The notes under the pieces: generated by a model
Seen by the model: the letters and a program-made list of their open reading frames with translations, nothing else
Database searches by the model: none
Told to the model about the DNA's origin: nothing
In this document: piece by piece, positions 45,060 to 56,831 of the stretch
How positions within the stretch are numbered: position 1 is the first letter of the stretch
Layout: each line of letters starts with the position of its first letter
Made by a program: the position numbers and the translations under genes
NCBI GenBank assembly: GCA_031769625.1
Contig: JAUIMM010000088.1
Coordinates: 5,285,501-5,349,500, forward strand
From: Taudactylus pleione
Lineage: Eukaryota; Chordata; Amphibia; Anura; Myobatrachidae
DNA length: 64,000 nucleotides
Reading direction: 5' to 3'

Positions 45060-46500
45060 ACAGATGCATAGATGGATTTCACTGATATGTCCATGCATCT
45101 GTATCTTATTAATTTGATTTTCTTAGGTGCATGCCCAGCACCTCTGAGTCCTTCAGTCACCTGCTGATGCTTCTGTGCACAGCCCTGTTGCTGCCACTTC
45201 CCCACACACCTGCAGCCTGCTCCCACAGCTGTCTCTCCCTCTACACCCACAAAATACCTCCTGTGTGCTGACCTCTCCTCCACCCATGCTAGTGTACCTA
45301 TTTGTTGTCCTTCTCCCTGCAGGTGGCCGGGTTTGCTTGTCAAAACCCTCATGGTTAATAAATTAGAAAAAAGCAATGACATTTCATAGACAAAAAACCT
45401 TATGGTTTCACATGTTCCATTAAGGCTTCTTAGACATGATCTGAAATTTCACAAAAGCTACTGAATTTGCGCCACTCAAACTAAAAAAGCAATGAAATTC
45501 CGATCATTATGGCTGACGCCTTAATGGACGTGCTCCTTGCGCAATACAGATATGGTATGCCATCACACCCTGTGGTTAACTGCAGATTCAGCTCTCTCAC
45601 AGAGTGAAATTGCTGTCACTCACAAAATGGTGGAGCTGCTAATTCACAGAATTGTGTGCTCATTGGAATACACAAATGCAGTCGTTCATCCTTCTCACTT
45701 CATACATCCATCTCATTCAGAATACACATTCATCTCCCTAATTTCTAAAACTATCATACTCTGTCTATGCATGTACACTATCTATTTTGGGGTGCAAAGG
45801 TGGGGAAACCACTCAGCACCCTTGGGACAGCCCCCCCAAAGGATAACTGCATCAACAAAACCCTAAAAAAAAGTGAGGAACACCCCAGAAAAGCACTTTG
45901 AAAATAGGGGTGAAAAAGTGCAAAGTGGGGGTGCAAACATAAAAAGTAGCAAAATAGACTTGGGGGGGTCTGAAAGTATGGGTGATGTGTTTTTTGATTG
46001 CAGTTGTTTGCTGAAGGTGCATTTTTTATGTTTCTTATAACTTCACTTTAGCGACTTTTAAATATGCTTGTACACATTTTCAGGTACCCCAAATTGGACT
46101 ACTTATTTTCTCCTAAAAATACTGCTTTATGCCATTCTTCACCACTTGTGCAAAGACGCTAATTAGTGACAATTGTGCGAACTTAAGTACCCCAAACTGT
46201 TTCATTAGGGCTGTTCGGGCACTACTACATTGATCACCAATGGTTCAGAATTTTCTTTTTGAGGTGGTTCAGGCTGATTTCCCTGATTCAGACACCACTT
46301 TTCGCCTGTGCTGACTTTGCGTGTCTCCGTTTTTGCATCTTTTGGAATTGAATAGGGCGAATCGCGGGTAAGCGCGCGATAAGTTTCTGCGGCTAAAATA
46401 CGTGATGTAGGCAAAAACTCCGGCAGGCCAAACTGTATCGCGTACGTGAAAGTAATTGAATACGGGCCATGGTCCTAAATAGAAGTTTCAAATAAACTAA
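45060..46500. other. No supported gene
   Basis: Frames are short and carry no family resemblance. The stretch 45790-45970 has GGGGTGCAAA-type short motifs that suggest a dispersed repeat. Confidence 0.35.
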
Positions 46501-47760
46501 CTCCTGAGCTGCGTGTTTGGCAGAAACATACACAGATCAGTGTGATTTGTGTATGATTCTGCCTGTAATTAGCCTAAAAAGGGTTCAGTTTTTTTAAAAA
46601 AACCTGATGTGGAGTTCCCCCCCAAAGCATAGCCAGCCCCAGGCTCCTGAGCCAGTCCTGGTTCTAAAGATATGGGGGACCAAACGTATAGCGTTTCATC
46701 ATATTTTATGAACCAACACTGGGCTCTGTGAACCAGACCTGGTTTTAAAAATATGGGGAAAAAAGGTAGGTAAGTATTTAATTTTTTTTTTTAGGTAAAC
46801 CCTTGGATTGCTACTGGAGAAAGGAACCGTTCACCAGGGAGAAGGTAAGTATGTGTGTGTGTTTAGTGTGTAATAAAATTTAACTATCTACGGTGTGTGT
46901 GGGGGTACAGCTGCCTGCTGACACTTGTAGTTCCAAAAGTGCCAAAGAGCAGGCACACTGGCACCTATAGTCCCACTGTAAAAAACTATAGTAGACATCT
47001 ATTATTCCCACTATTACCCCTGCACCCACCGTCCAGGGGTGCAGGGAAGAGCCACGGGCCTAGGCCTGCGGTGTTTAGGAGAGGTAGGATCTCTTTATTG
47101 GGAGGGACCCTCCTTCCCTAAAATCTCCAGCGTGGGCTTACTAGCTTGTGGTGTTAATGCTTTGGTCGGGGTGAGCTGGTGAAAGGGTCCCCTGGCTGTG
47201 GCATTACACCCCGACTAGTTTGAGTCCACTGCTGGTTTTAAAAATACGGGGACCCCACTCCATTTTGTCCTCGTATTTTTAAAACCGGGACTGGCTCACA
47301 GAGCCTAGTGCTGGTTCACAAAATACGGCGGAACCCTACACATTTTGTCCCCCATATTTTTAGAACCAGGACTGGCTCAGTAGCCCAGGGCTGGTTATGG
47401 TTTGGGGGGAACCCCACGTAAAAAATTTTTTTAAAATTAACTTTTTATTTTATTTATTTCTACACACAAGCAGCCTGCATGTATCTCACTTATATGTGCA
47501 GGCTGCTTGTTCGGGAGTGTTTGGCTCCGGTCAGACACAGGAAATTCGGGGAGAAACACCATCACATACACCATCGAAAAACACGATTCAGCAAAATACG
47601 ATTCTTGGTATATATGAGTGTTTCAGCTGCCAAAAGTCTCTCGTGTTTCAGCAATGCTGTGCGTGTTTCAGCAATGCTGTGCGTGTTTCAGCAATGCTGT
47701 GCGTGTTTCAACTCGGGCAATCCTGGACCAAACACGATTCTTAGTAAATTTACCCCTTAG
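46500..47760. repeat. 'ACTGG/CCAGT' family repeat, copy 2
   Basis: It matches copy 1 at 38860-39790 in order and orientation, and its upstream part (CTGAGCTGCGTGTTTGGCAG, AACATACACAGATCA) matches 61150-61230. It contains a perfect 20-bp tandem repeat (CAGCAATGCTGTGCGTGTTT, about 3.5 copies, 47640-47710). The right end is ATTCTTAGTAAATTTACCCC. Confidence 0.75.
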
Positions 47761-48218
47761 AGTGTAATATAGTGGTGTTGTCCTTTGCTGCTTTCTGATC
47801 TAAAACTAGCAGCTTCTTTTATTTTTGTACAGTTTCAATATTATTGAATCTTACACAGAATGCTTATTCAGCCACCTTCAGGCTAGAACAATCAATGAAC
47901 ATGACACATAGCTTCCTAGTTAAAAAGGACTATCCAGCACATACTTGCCTACACTCCTGGAATATCCAGGATGTATCCAAGTTTAGGGGAGATTTGGCAA
48001 TCCTCCAGCCTTCAGTCTCATACTCCAGTGAAGTGGGTGGGAGTGCGATGACATGATAAACTGTGATTCGCTCCATCATGGTCGTGTCCACTGTGTCATA
48101 TTGCTGCAAATGGCGGCACTGCAACAGGAAGGTCAGGGTCGATATCACTTCTGTGTCCCTACCACGTAGACATACACCATCCTGGAGCACAGGTGAAAAA
48201 AGTTGCAAGTGTAATTTA
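47761..48218. other. No supported gene
   Basis: A 115-codon minus-strand frame (48277-47930) resembles no protein family that I know. Nothing else is recognisable. Confidence 0.4.
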
Positions 48219-48565
48219 TAGAGATGTGCGGTCCGGTTTTCCTGAAAAACGATCACACCCAAAATTTGGGGTTCCAAGTCGTATCTAGTCCTGGCACAAA
48301 TAACTTCTGGGGTTCTGAGTAGAATCGAGTCCCGGCTCGGGTCTGCTGTAAGTTCGAAACTCTGAGTTAAAAAGTGAATCTCGGGTTTTGGACTGCATGT
48401 AAACAGGTCTAAATTACATGATTTTAGCTGTTCTTATAAATTTTAAAGAAAACCAAAACTGAATCTGAACCAAAACACTTGAGGGTGGTTTTGCCAAAAC
48501 CATACCCATAACATTTGAGGGTAGTTTCGTCAAAACAAAAACACGGGGGTCCGCACAAATCTCCA
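48219..48565. mobile_element. 347-bp MITE related to the 5.6-kb hAT element
   Basis: The left end TAGAGATGTGCGGTCC and the right end ACACGGGGGTCCGCACAAAT (finishing TCTCCA) match the ends of the hAT element at 14683 (TAGAGATCTGCG and CGACCCCCGTGTTTTGG). Flanking octamers do not match, so the duplication has decayed or a boundary is off by a few bases. It would be a non-autonomous derivative mobilised by that family's transposase (inference). Confidence 0.75.
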
Positions 48566-48632
48566 ATACATAACATCAGCAACATTTTAAATAATTAAAA
48601 TAATATTCTCCTACAATCACATTTCCAGTATA

Positions 48633-50961
48633 CAGAAAAAGAAAAATGAGCGATTCCACTGGCGCTGTCCTTTTTTGGAGGGATCACGTCTAGATGTGGC
48701 CTTTAAAAAACACCAAACCCGTAGATAGAAGAAGACTAATTAGTCATAGATGGTCTATAATTAAGTGCTTAGGTGGAGGTGATGATCTCCACTCACCTAG
48801 TCGCAAATAAATGCGTTCCCTGAAAGGTATCTTTGTATGTTAAAGATCGTAATCAGATAAGCTTCTTTCCACAGGAATAATACCACAATTGGAACCACGC
48901 TCATCTTAATTCAGATATAGACGTTTCTAGAAAACTTTCTTTAGACTTCAGTATGAAGAAAGTTCACCATACACATGAATATCCTATTATGGAAATTTAT
49001 TCCAAAAAGTCTTTAAAAACAATATGAAAATTCCTTTAGTTAAAACACAGTCAGCCCATAGGGGTAATTTCTCAGTCATGCATCTGTATCTCACCCGGAA
49101 TAAGTCACAAAAACGGATGGCTGGACCATATAAGTATGGAAAATATGGAGAAAAAAAACCTCCAAATGGTGTAGTGTTCCCCCTTACTTCTTTAGCACCA
49201 ACGCGTTTCCGACCACTCAGGTCCTTCCTCAGGGTGTATGGGGGTTTATCTCACAAGATCATATTTATACCCTATCCTTAAAAAAGGGGCTCGGTTAAAA
49301 TCAGGGCTAATAGTAAACCATGGGAAAATAAATAAACATATAAATCCTTCCTTCAGCCTAAAATAGATGTCGCTAAATCTCTATATCCATACACCTACTT
49401 TCAGGTATTACTTATCTTAATAAATATGTAATGCAACACACATAAAAAATACATATAGTTATACCAAAACAATCTTAATTCCAATCCATACTTTCATAAA
49501 GACCACACATTGTGGCCATTTGCGCCGTTTTATCAATCACCCCCAGCTGGTCTTTACTGGCACATATTGCCGAAACGTATCCCGCGTGTCACGTGATTTC
49601 TACTTCCGCATCCTGCGTGTCACACGGCTTCCGGTCTACGGAGTGCTCAGAACATCCTGCCAATGCTGCATCAGCCTCCATCATTGCCGGTGGCCATTTT
49701 GGGTGAGTCCTAAACATAGGGTGAAGTTCTGCCTCTAGCTTTTATTTCAGACAAATCAATTAAAAATACAATTAAATACAATTAAAAATACCCAGCTAGA
49801 ATAATCAACCCACTACATATATATAAATATGTAATCCAACAGCCATTTTTGGTGGGTCCTGAACATGCAGTATACTTGGCCTCTAATGCTGTCATCAATG
49901 ACAGCATTAGAGGCCAAGTATACTGCATGGGTTTGATTATTCTAGCTGGGTAATTTTAATTGTATTTTTAATTGATTTGTCTGTATATGAACTGTTTATT
50001 ATGTCCACTTATCATTTGTGGTTTTACTAATTGTTTTTTTATTTTTTGTATATTCCTATCACTGACGATTGAGCTGCTGCTATTATCCATTGAAATTGAC
50101 CAACCCAAAATGGCCGCTGAAATAAAAGCTAGAGGCAGAACATCACCCTATGTTTAGGACTCACCCAAAATGGAGGCTGATACTGCATTGGCAGGATGTT
50201 CTGAGCGCTCCACAGACCGGAAGCGGTAGCCGTGTGACACGCAGGATGCGGAAGTAGAAATCACGTGACACGCGGGATGCGTTCCGGCAATATGTGCCAG
50301 TAAAGACCAGCTGGGGGTGATTGATAAAGCGGCGCGAACGGCCACAATGTGTGGTCTTTTCCATATTTTCCATACTTATATGGTCCAGCCATCTGTTTTT
50401 GTGACTCATTCCGGGTGAGATACAGATGCATGACTGAGAAATTACTCCTATGGGCTGACTGTGTTTTAACTAAAGGAATTTTCATATTGTTTTTAAAGAC
50501 TTTTTGGAATAAATTTCCATAATAGGATATTCATGTGTATGGTGAACTTTCTTCATACTGAAGTCTAAAGAAAGTTTTCTAGAAACGTCTATATCTGAAT
50601 TAAGATGAGCGTGGTTCCAATTGTGGTATTATTCCTGTGGAAAGAAGCTTACCTGATTACGATCTTTAACATACAAAGATACCTTTCAGGGAACGCATTT
50701 ATTTGCGACTAGGTGAGTGGAGATCATCACCTCCACCTATGCACTTAATTATAGACCATCTATGACTAATTAGTCTTCTTCTCTCTACGGGTCTGGTGTA
50801 ATTTAAGGGTCACATCTAGACGTGATCCCTCCAAAAGGACAGCGCCAGTGGAATCGCTCATTTCTTTTTCTGTGTATCTGAAGGTGTGGTGCTCCAGAGC
50901 GTGAACTAGGCTGCGGTCCAGGAGCAAAGGAGATTTGAACAAAAAATTGTTTCTGTTATTT
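48633..50961. mobile_element. 2.3-kb foldback element with 14-bp flanking direct repeat
   Basis: The left arm (about 48640-49895) and right arm (about 49898-50880) are inverted copies meeting at 49889-49904 (CTGTCATCAATGACAG, two-base spacer). The direct repeat ACATTTCCAGTATA flanks the whole (48619-48632 and 50962-50975). The left arm has about 340 bp (49155-49500) and about 55 bp (49800-49870) that the right arm lacks; the 340-bp part holds a hammerhead ribozyme. The right edge has about 80 bp with no left counterpart. A 14-bp duplication plus a hammerhead point to a Penelope-like insertion that copied itself in inverted orientation (inference). No protein is encoded. Confidence 0.88.
49196..49235 (-). 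ncRNA. Hammerhead ribozyme (type I, minimal stem III)
   Basis: Read on the minus strand: stem I CACC (49235-49232), core CUGAGGA (position 7 is variable in the consensus CUGANGA), stem II with GACC pairing GGUC around a UGAGU loop, then GAAA, then stem III as AC/GU closing a GC loop (ACGCGU), then the cleavage-site U, then GGUG, which pairs with CACC. Every invariant core base is present. Penelope-like retroelements are known to carry small hammerheads of this form. It would cut the element's own transcript. Confidence 0.78.
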
Positions 50962-50975
50962 GACATTTCCAGTAT

Positions 50976-52030
50976 ATATTATAGGATATGTCCGCAAATC
51001 CGATATTTAAAATTTGTAGCTTATCCCAATAAATAATCTGACCACATTTACTGGAATTTCTAGCCAGTCACCCAGCTTGTAGTCAAACTATATACAGTAT
51101 TTATGTACCGATCAAAAGTTTTAGAAAACCACCATATTTAGTTTCTGCACTGCTACGCATACGCATGCGCAGATGGGCGATTATCGGCCATAGCGTATGA
51201 TCGCGGCTTAGTGACCGGGCTGAATCAGGGTCTACAGTATGTCCACTCCATCATGTTGACTTGGTGGGTTGGCATTCCAAGTGCAATAAAACTACCCACT
51301 GTAACCCCTTGTAGGCATTTATGAGTCTCTATGTTAAGTTCTGAGCCACACCCACTACACACACACCGACACACACACACACACACACACAGTGAACGTG
51401 TGCAAATGTGCATACATACCCTATGGTACATCCCTAAGTAACACCGGTAGCCACTTACGTGTAAGTGCTGCTCTCTGCTCCGAAGCCATGCATCAGGAAC
51501 TGAGCATTGCATGCTCACTGTTGTCATTCAGCAGTGCCTGCTGGACCGAGCTTTCAGCTGCATTGTGCATCTACTTGTCCTGAAAACAGGATGCATAACT
51601 ATCCTAAACAAATACAAAAAAAACCACTGTGAGTATTATATAACTATACTAAAGTACAACAAACATTGAGGGAAATATATGAAGCATGCTTGCCGACTTA
51701 AAATTTCTCCTTCCTGGGAGAAGCCTGGGGAAGAGAAGCAGGTGGGCGGAGATGGGGGCGGGGGCAGCGCGTCATTAAGCCCCGCCCCATGTGGGAATTT
51801 GTCGCAAAAACGGATATTTAAAATAATGGACTGGGCTAAATGACGCATCATTAGGTCCCACCCCCAACGCACGGACCCGGCGATCCCCCGTAATATTCTC
51901 CCGCTTCTGCCCATTTCACTAGGAAGTGGGCAGAATGCGGGAGAAGTGCCTACCCTACCTAGACCTGCTTCACCCATTATCGAGGCGAAGCAGGTTCAGA
52001 CACCGTCCGCATGAATTAAATAAACTTTTG
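50976..52030. other. No supported gene; repeat fragments
   Basis: A (CA)n tract lies at 51357-51392. The stretch 51690-51960 has inverted motifs (GCTTGCCGACTTAAAATTTC and CGGGAGAAGTGCCTACCC) suggesting a short transposon with undefined ends. Frames across it are short and overlap on both strands. Confidence 0.4.
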
Positions 52031-52034
52031 CCAA

Positions 52035-52260
52035 AGAGGAAGAGTGTTAACTCACCTCTCCGGCGAGTCAGACTCTCTATCCTTCGGCATCTGACCAATG
52101 CTTCAGTGAGTCTATGCATGCACTGTTCATTGTTTGTTGTATGCACAATCCCTGGCTGTCAGAATCGACAGCCAGGGACAGTGCTGTGTTGTGCGTCAAC
52201 AACAGTTGCAGCTGTTGAAATCGATAGCGGCAGTTGTCGGAATGGCCAGTGCTGTCTAAG
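52035..52260. repeat. Dispersed repeat, copy 2
   Basis: It matches 9765-10020 in order and orientation (GAGTGTTAACTCACCTCTCC, ATGCACAATCCCTGGCTGTC and following CGACAG-type motifs). Confidence 0.6.
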
Positions 52261-52269
52261 GGGACCTTC

Positions 52270-53020
52270 TGACACTGCAATTGCTTGGTAAAGAAGGGTA
52301 TAATGCATGTTTTTAAAAATTTTAGCTATTTTTAAGAATGATTAGCCTTGGAAGCCAAATAAAATAGTCCAATATACAGAATAATAGTAAAATTACTGTA
52401 TAGCCAATCACAGACAAGGTCGATTCCTTTTACTTACCATGAAAGCATACCCACCAACCTGCTACCTGTGTGCTGCTAATTAACATATATTACAATGGCA
52501 ATGATACAAAGACACAGATGTCTTAAATGGAAGAGGGACTGAGAACTCATTCCGCCATCTCAGTGACTGGGCCCCCAGGCTCATCTTCCTCCACAGATAG
52601 GCTGGTGCTCATTAGAGCATTGACAAGAGCATGTCTCAGACAGATAATGAGAGTGACACAGCTATGCTACTGGCATAAATACCCCTAATCTGCCTCAGGA
52701 CACAGGCAAATGAGGGGCTAACTGGCTACTGTGTTCATCAGCTCAGTGCCAAAGTTTCTGCTTTCTGCCTAAATATGGCATATAAGTTGTAAATACTTAA
52801 TACTTAACAAGTTACCTTTAAAAGCTGTTATATGAATAAGAAAAAGATGTTCATTATACAGTGTAACCCTTTCTGAGCTTTATTCAGAAACATCAAATGT
52901 GTTTTTACTTTCTCTTAACATTGTTTGACGTTTTCCATGAGTGTAGTTCCCAAAGAGACTGTAACACTCTGCGTCCACAAATTCTGACCCTTCGACATAA
53001 CCCATTACACTGGGTGTAAA
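52270..53020. other. No supported gene
   Basis: AT-rich sequence with nothing recognisable. Confidence 0.4.
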
Positions 53021-53027
53021 ATACTTG

Positions 53028-53594
53028 GGGCCTGATTCAGAGCCGGACGCAATTAGCGCTCGCTCGTCCAGAAAATAGGGGTGGCTATTCAAATGAACCG
53101 TTCGCTCTTTGCGGTCTGTTCACGCCTCTAGGTCTGAACGAGCGAACAAAACTTTCGGTCGCATCCTACGTCATGTCCGCTATTTATTAGATTAATCGAG
53201 TACATCGACCAGGGTATGAGCTGCTCGCTATTCTTGTGGTTGGTTTTTGCTACCACAATTTTGCGAGCAGTTCTGGCTATAAAATAACCCAGTGACGTGG
53301 TCAATGACGCTGCTGTTTTAATTATGCACACCCATAAAACGCCCATTTTGACCTTTAAGCACGCCTGCGATCGGATCTCCACTCCCCGTTTTCAAGCACC
53401 TTCCCCTGTTACCACCCACATACGCCTCTTTCTGTCACTCAAATTATCAGGCATTCGCTATTTTGCGAGCACATGAATTTCGACTGCACTGACTGGTTCG
53501 CGCATGCGTATAACGATCCGTACGCATGCGCAGTTGGGCAAACATCACTCGGAGCGAACGAGCGGCCGCTTGCGAGCGGCTCTTAATCAGGCCC
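53028..53594. mobile_element. 567-bp GGGCC-ended element, 3-bp TSD
   Basis: The left end GGGCCTGATTCAGAGCCG (allowing one extra G at the boundary) and the right end CGGCTCTTAATCAGGCCC are inverted. The trinucleotide ttg flanks both sides (53025-53027 and 53595-53597). Coding is absent. A Harbinger-type element fits the ends and 3-bp duplication, although ttg differs from the usual TWA. Confidence 0.82.
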
Positions 53595-54088
53595 TTGGTT
53601 CCTACTTTCTTCCTCTTATTTTCCCGTTGCCATAAGTGGATATGATAGAACAGTCTGCTACCTGCCAATGGAAGCTGTGTGCAGAGCAGCAGCAGCCCCC
53701 TATGCCTGTGGGATTCCTGGATATGCACTGGGCTGAGGGGCTCACAGCGCCCCACTCCCCAGCGTGTAACAAGATTTTTTTTCTTACAGGGGCACTGCAA
53801 GTGTTCACAGACTGTTACAGTAACAGTGTGTGATACCCAGGAACAGTCATTTCTCTACCTGCTGCTTGTGTATATACAAGGTAGCCACGGATAAGGAGAG
53901 AGCAGTATAGGTGATAGCGGAAAATAGTTATATTAAGGGGTACATGTCATAGCCTGCAATTTGCTGCCTTGGCTCCTAAATGTACCCTCTTAATCAACCA
54001 ACGATTGGCTCCACTGTTCGTTGTTGAAAATGACTGAAAGAAAACATATTTCCATTACTTTTTCTTATTACACCTTTATTACAGAACG

Positions 54089-54400
54089 GAGGGCCTGATT
54101 CACTAAGGAACGCAATTCTGTTTATACACACGCACCGTAGTTGCTAATATCATGTGTGCAACCACATTGCGAACGCAGCCAGGCATAAGGACGCCCACTT
54201 CCCCTGACTCACATCCGTATACTAGGGCAACATAGCGAAACCATCGGTAACATCGAGTAACATCGGACCCATATACACACTTGCACAAGCCCTGACCTTA
54301 TTCAGAAATTGATAACAGCCACGCATGCTATCAGTGCTATGGCTGCTTATGGCCACCAGACTTCCCCTCTTATTATGAGACTACGGTAACTTTTTTTGTC
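54089..54400. mobile_element. Truncated GGGCC-ended element
   Basis: It begins GGGCCTGATTCACTAAGGAA and follows the next element (54636) through ACGCCCACTTCCCCTGACTC, CATCCGTATACT and TATTCAGAAATTG, after which the similarity ends. No right end was found. Confidence 0.7.
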
Positions 54401-54479
54401 AGTCTTAATGATATATGATTGTGAACTTCATTTCAGGTTTCCCCTCCTGCATCTGTATATGCTAAGGAGGTTATAATTT

Positions 54480-55770
54480 TTCTCACTCCCCTCATAGATG
54501 AGAAATTTTGAAATGCTTTAGGCTGCTCTTGACTCCTCTGTGGCTAAAATGAATGATAACCCTGCTACTATAGACACTAGCGCAACGTGCCAGTTACACT
54601 GAGGATAATATTCTTGCCCTTCAAAATGGGACTGAGGGCGTGATTCAGTAAGGATCGCTATTCTACTTATACGCAAGCAGCACGGTTGCTAATATCAGCG
54701 GTGATATGTAAATGTTTGCATTCGCATTGCGATCGCAACCTAAGATAAGGACACCCACTTCCCCTTACTCACATCCGTATACTTGGGCAACACAGCAAAA
54801 TAATCAGTAACATCGAGAATCATTGAAAAAATGCGCACAATAGTGGCTGACCAGACCTCACTCAGAAATTGCTAAACTTCCTGTGTGTATCTACAGCTCA
54901 AGCTGCGTCTTCCATCGCAGTGTTATAATTATGCACGCCCTTGTAACGGCATTCGAATGCACTGGCACTCCTTCGTTTCACTGACCACCCCTCTGTCACA
55001 CCCCCGAAACGTGCACTTCCTGTCAATCAGTGTATAATGACACTGCGTGCTCACAGTGATCGCAAGCCGAACGCAGTGAAGTGTTCGAGCATGCGCACTG
55101 TGACGCGGACGCCTGCGCAGTACACAACAATCGGCCGATTGCGTGCGTATAAGCAACTGTGTTCCATGCTGAATCAGGCCCTGAGTTACAACTACAGCTC
55201 ATTCAACAACTCACTGCTAAGTTCAATGACCACGAAAACCCCAACAAGTGGAACAACCTGCATTTCATACCGCTGTCAGAGTGGGTCAAGGGGGCGGATC
55301 TACTACCCTTTTATCCCACCTTCTTATCTCTGCTCTTGATACGTGTACAGCTTATGATGTCGGTGAACCCCAAATTGAACGAGTGCATTGTCTGGGTTCA
55401 GAATGAGAGGAGCTCTATAATAGGTCTCACCCTGTTATTGCCAAGTTCCTTGACTTTCGATCCAGGAAAAGGATTCTCTTGGCATACAGGCGTATGAGAT
55501 TACTGACAGATGATGGTGCTAGGATCCTCATTTTTCAAGATTATTCTCTGGCCCTGTCACAAAAATATAGAAAATTCACTCCCTTGTGCAAACTTTTGGC
55601 TTGAACAAGGCACACACTTTTCACTCTTCTACCCAGCTAAGCTTCAGATTGTTGAAGGTGACCAAACTCTTGTCTTTGATGACCCTGATGCAGCTAGACA
55701 TCATCTCCAGTCTGTTACTCCCCTCCATGGGTCTCCTCTTCATTCACTCCAAACACTCACACCTACTTGA
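54480..55770 (+). pseudogene. L1-type LINE ORF1 remnant, split by a GGGCC element
   Basis: ORF1 proteins of L1-type elements are RNA-binding coiled-coil proteins. Before the inserted element the plus strand reads TEDNILALQNGTE (end of the coiled coil, up to 54635). After it, the reading continues with LQLIQQLTAKFNDHENPNKW and NNLHFIPLSEWVKGADLLPF (55185-55310), the expected linker into the RNA-binding region. Then PVIAKFLDFRSRKRILLAYR and LLTDDGARILIFQDYSLALS (55432-55560), typical of the C-terminal domain, and, after a one-base shift, LFYPAKLQIVEGDQTLVFDD (to about 55680). Frameshifts and stops show decay. No ORF2 was recognised downstream. Confidence 0.82.
54636..55181. mobile_element. 546-bp GGGCC-ended element inside LINE ORF1, 3-bp TSD
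   Basis: The left end is GGGCGTGATTCAG and the right end is CTGAATCAGGCCC. The trinucleotide tga flanks it (54633-54635 and 55182-55184). The LINE ORF1 reads across when the element and one tga are removed. Confidence 0.87.
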
Positions 55771-56780
55771 CCTGTATACTCCTGGGCTCTTAATAACCCA
55801 GTAGAGGTTTGTTTTTCATTCATAGATCGGCTTTCGGAAGCCATAACTAAGTTTCCTATGTGTGTCCTTCATAGTCTGCCTGTTATTCTAATATATTAAA
55901 TATTCTGTTGGTTCTTTCCACATTTATTGAGGGTATACTTTCAACTTTATGGATACTGTTGTATTGCTCTTAATGATGCCTGGTCAGTTTTCCAGGTCTC
56001 ACTTCTTTTTTACTGTGACAGTTGTACATTTTGAAAATGTTTTGAAGCACAAACTGTTATTTTTTTGCATGTCTACTGTTTGCCACTATCTTATTGTTAC
56101 CGGTATATGCTTTGTCTGTTTATTGCACTGGCAGGGGAGACTCTCCTATTGAAACAATATGGGTGGTCCTTCTACCTTTGGCTTCCAAGCTATCTACAAT
56201 TTTCACAACAATTTTGGCTTTTACACTTCCCCTATGAGGAGGTAGGTTACCCAAATAATATCTCCAAGTCCCAAAGGCGCTAGGATCAAGGTAATTCCCA
56301 CTTGGATGGTCCTTTAGTTAAACGGAGTTATCTCACTCGGTCCTTCTTGGTTGTGAACCTCAAGAAGATACATAACAGAAAAAAACTGTCATAGTGCAAT
56401 ACATAAAAAATAGTGGTATATGATAAGGTATAGGTCCAGACTTAATTACCTTATATGGTGGTCTACATAAATATGTTTACAGATACACATTCAACAGATA
56501 AGTATTTGGACACAAACAGCAATCGGCAATCAACTCTCCTTGTTAAGGATCCTCTATTTTAACCTTATTGATTCCTCCAAGGTACATAAATGGATAGAGC
56601 AGAAACCCTTAAATAGTGTAAAACTGGATTTATTCCAGAACATATAAGAAAACATACAAGAGTAACAATAGCCTCTCACCGAGTGTAATGGTCTACTGGA
56701 TGAAATAGTAGACAAATATCACATTTGATAAAGGTGTAAACTAGGCGTAAAGTGCAAATGTCGCCCCATAAAAAAATAGT
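55771..56780. other. No supported gene
   Basis: The stretch 56230-56780 precedes a hammerhead-like motif and may be the end region of a Penelope-like element. No coding match was found. Confidence 0.4.
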
Positions 56781-56786
56781 TCTCAC

Positions 56787-56831
56787 TACCAACGCGTTTC
56801 GAAACTTCCAGTGTGTATCTTCCTCAAGGCA
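56787..56831 (-). ncRNA. Hammerhead-like ribozyme, one core change
   Basis: On the minus strand: stem I UGCC pairing GGUA (one G-U pair), core UUGAGGA (the first base should be C), stem II GAUAC/GUUUC with one U-U mismatch, GAAA, stem III ACGCGU, then the cleavage-site U. It shares the ACGCGUU segment with the ribozyme at 49196. The changed first core base suggests reduced or no activity. Confidence 0.55.

Noticed and set aside
48225..48565. tRNA-derived SINE
   Set aside because: I saw no A-box/B-box pair; the ends instead match the hAT element at 14683.
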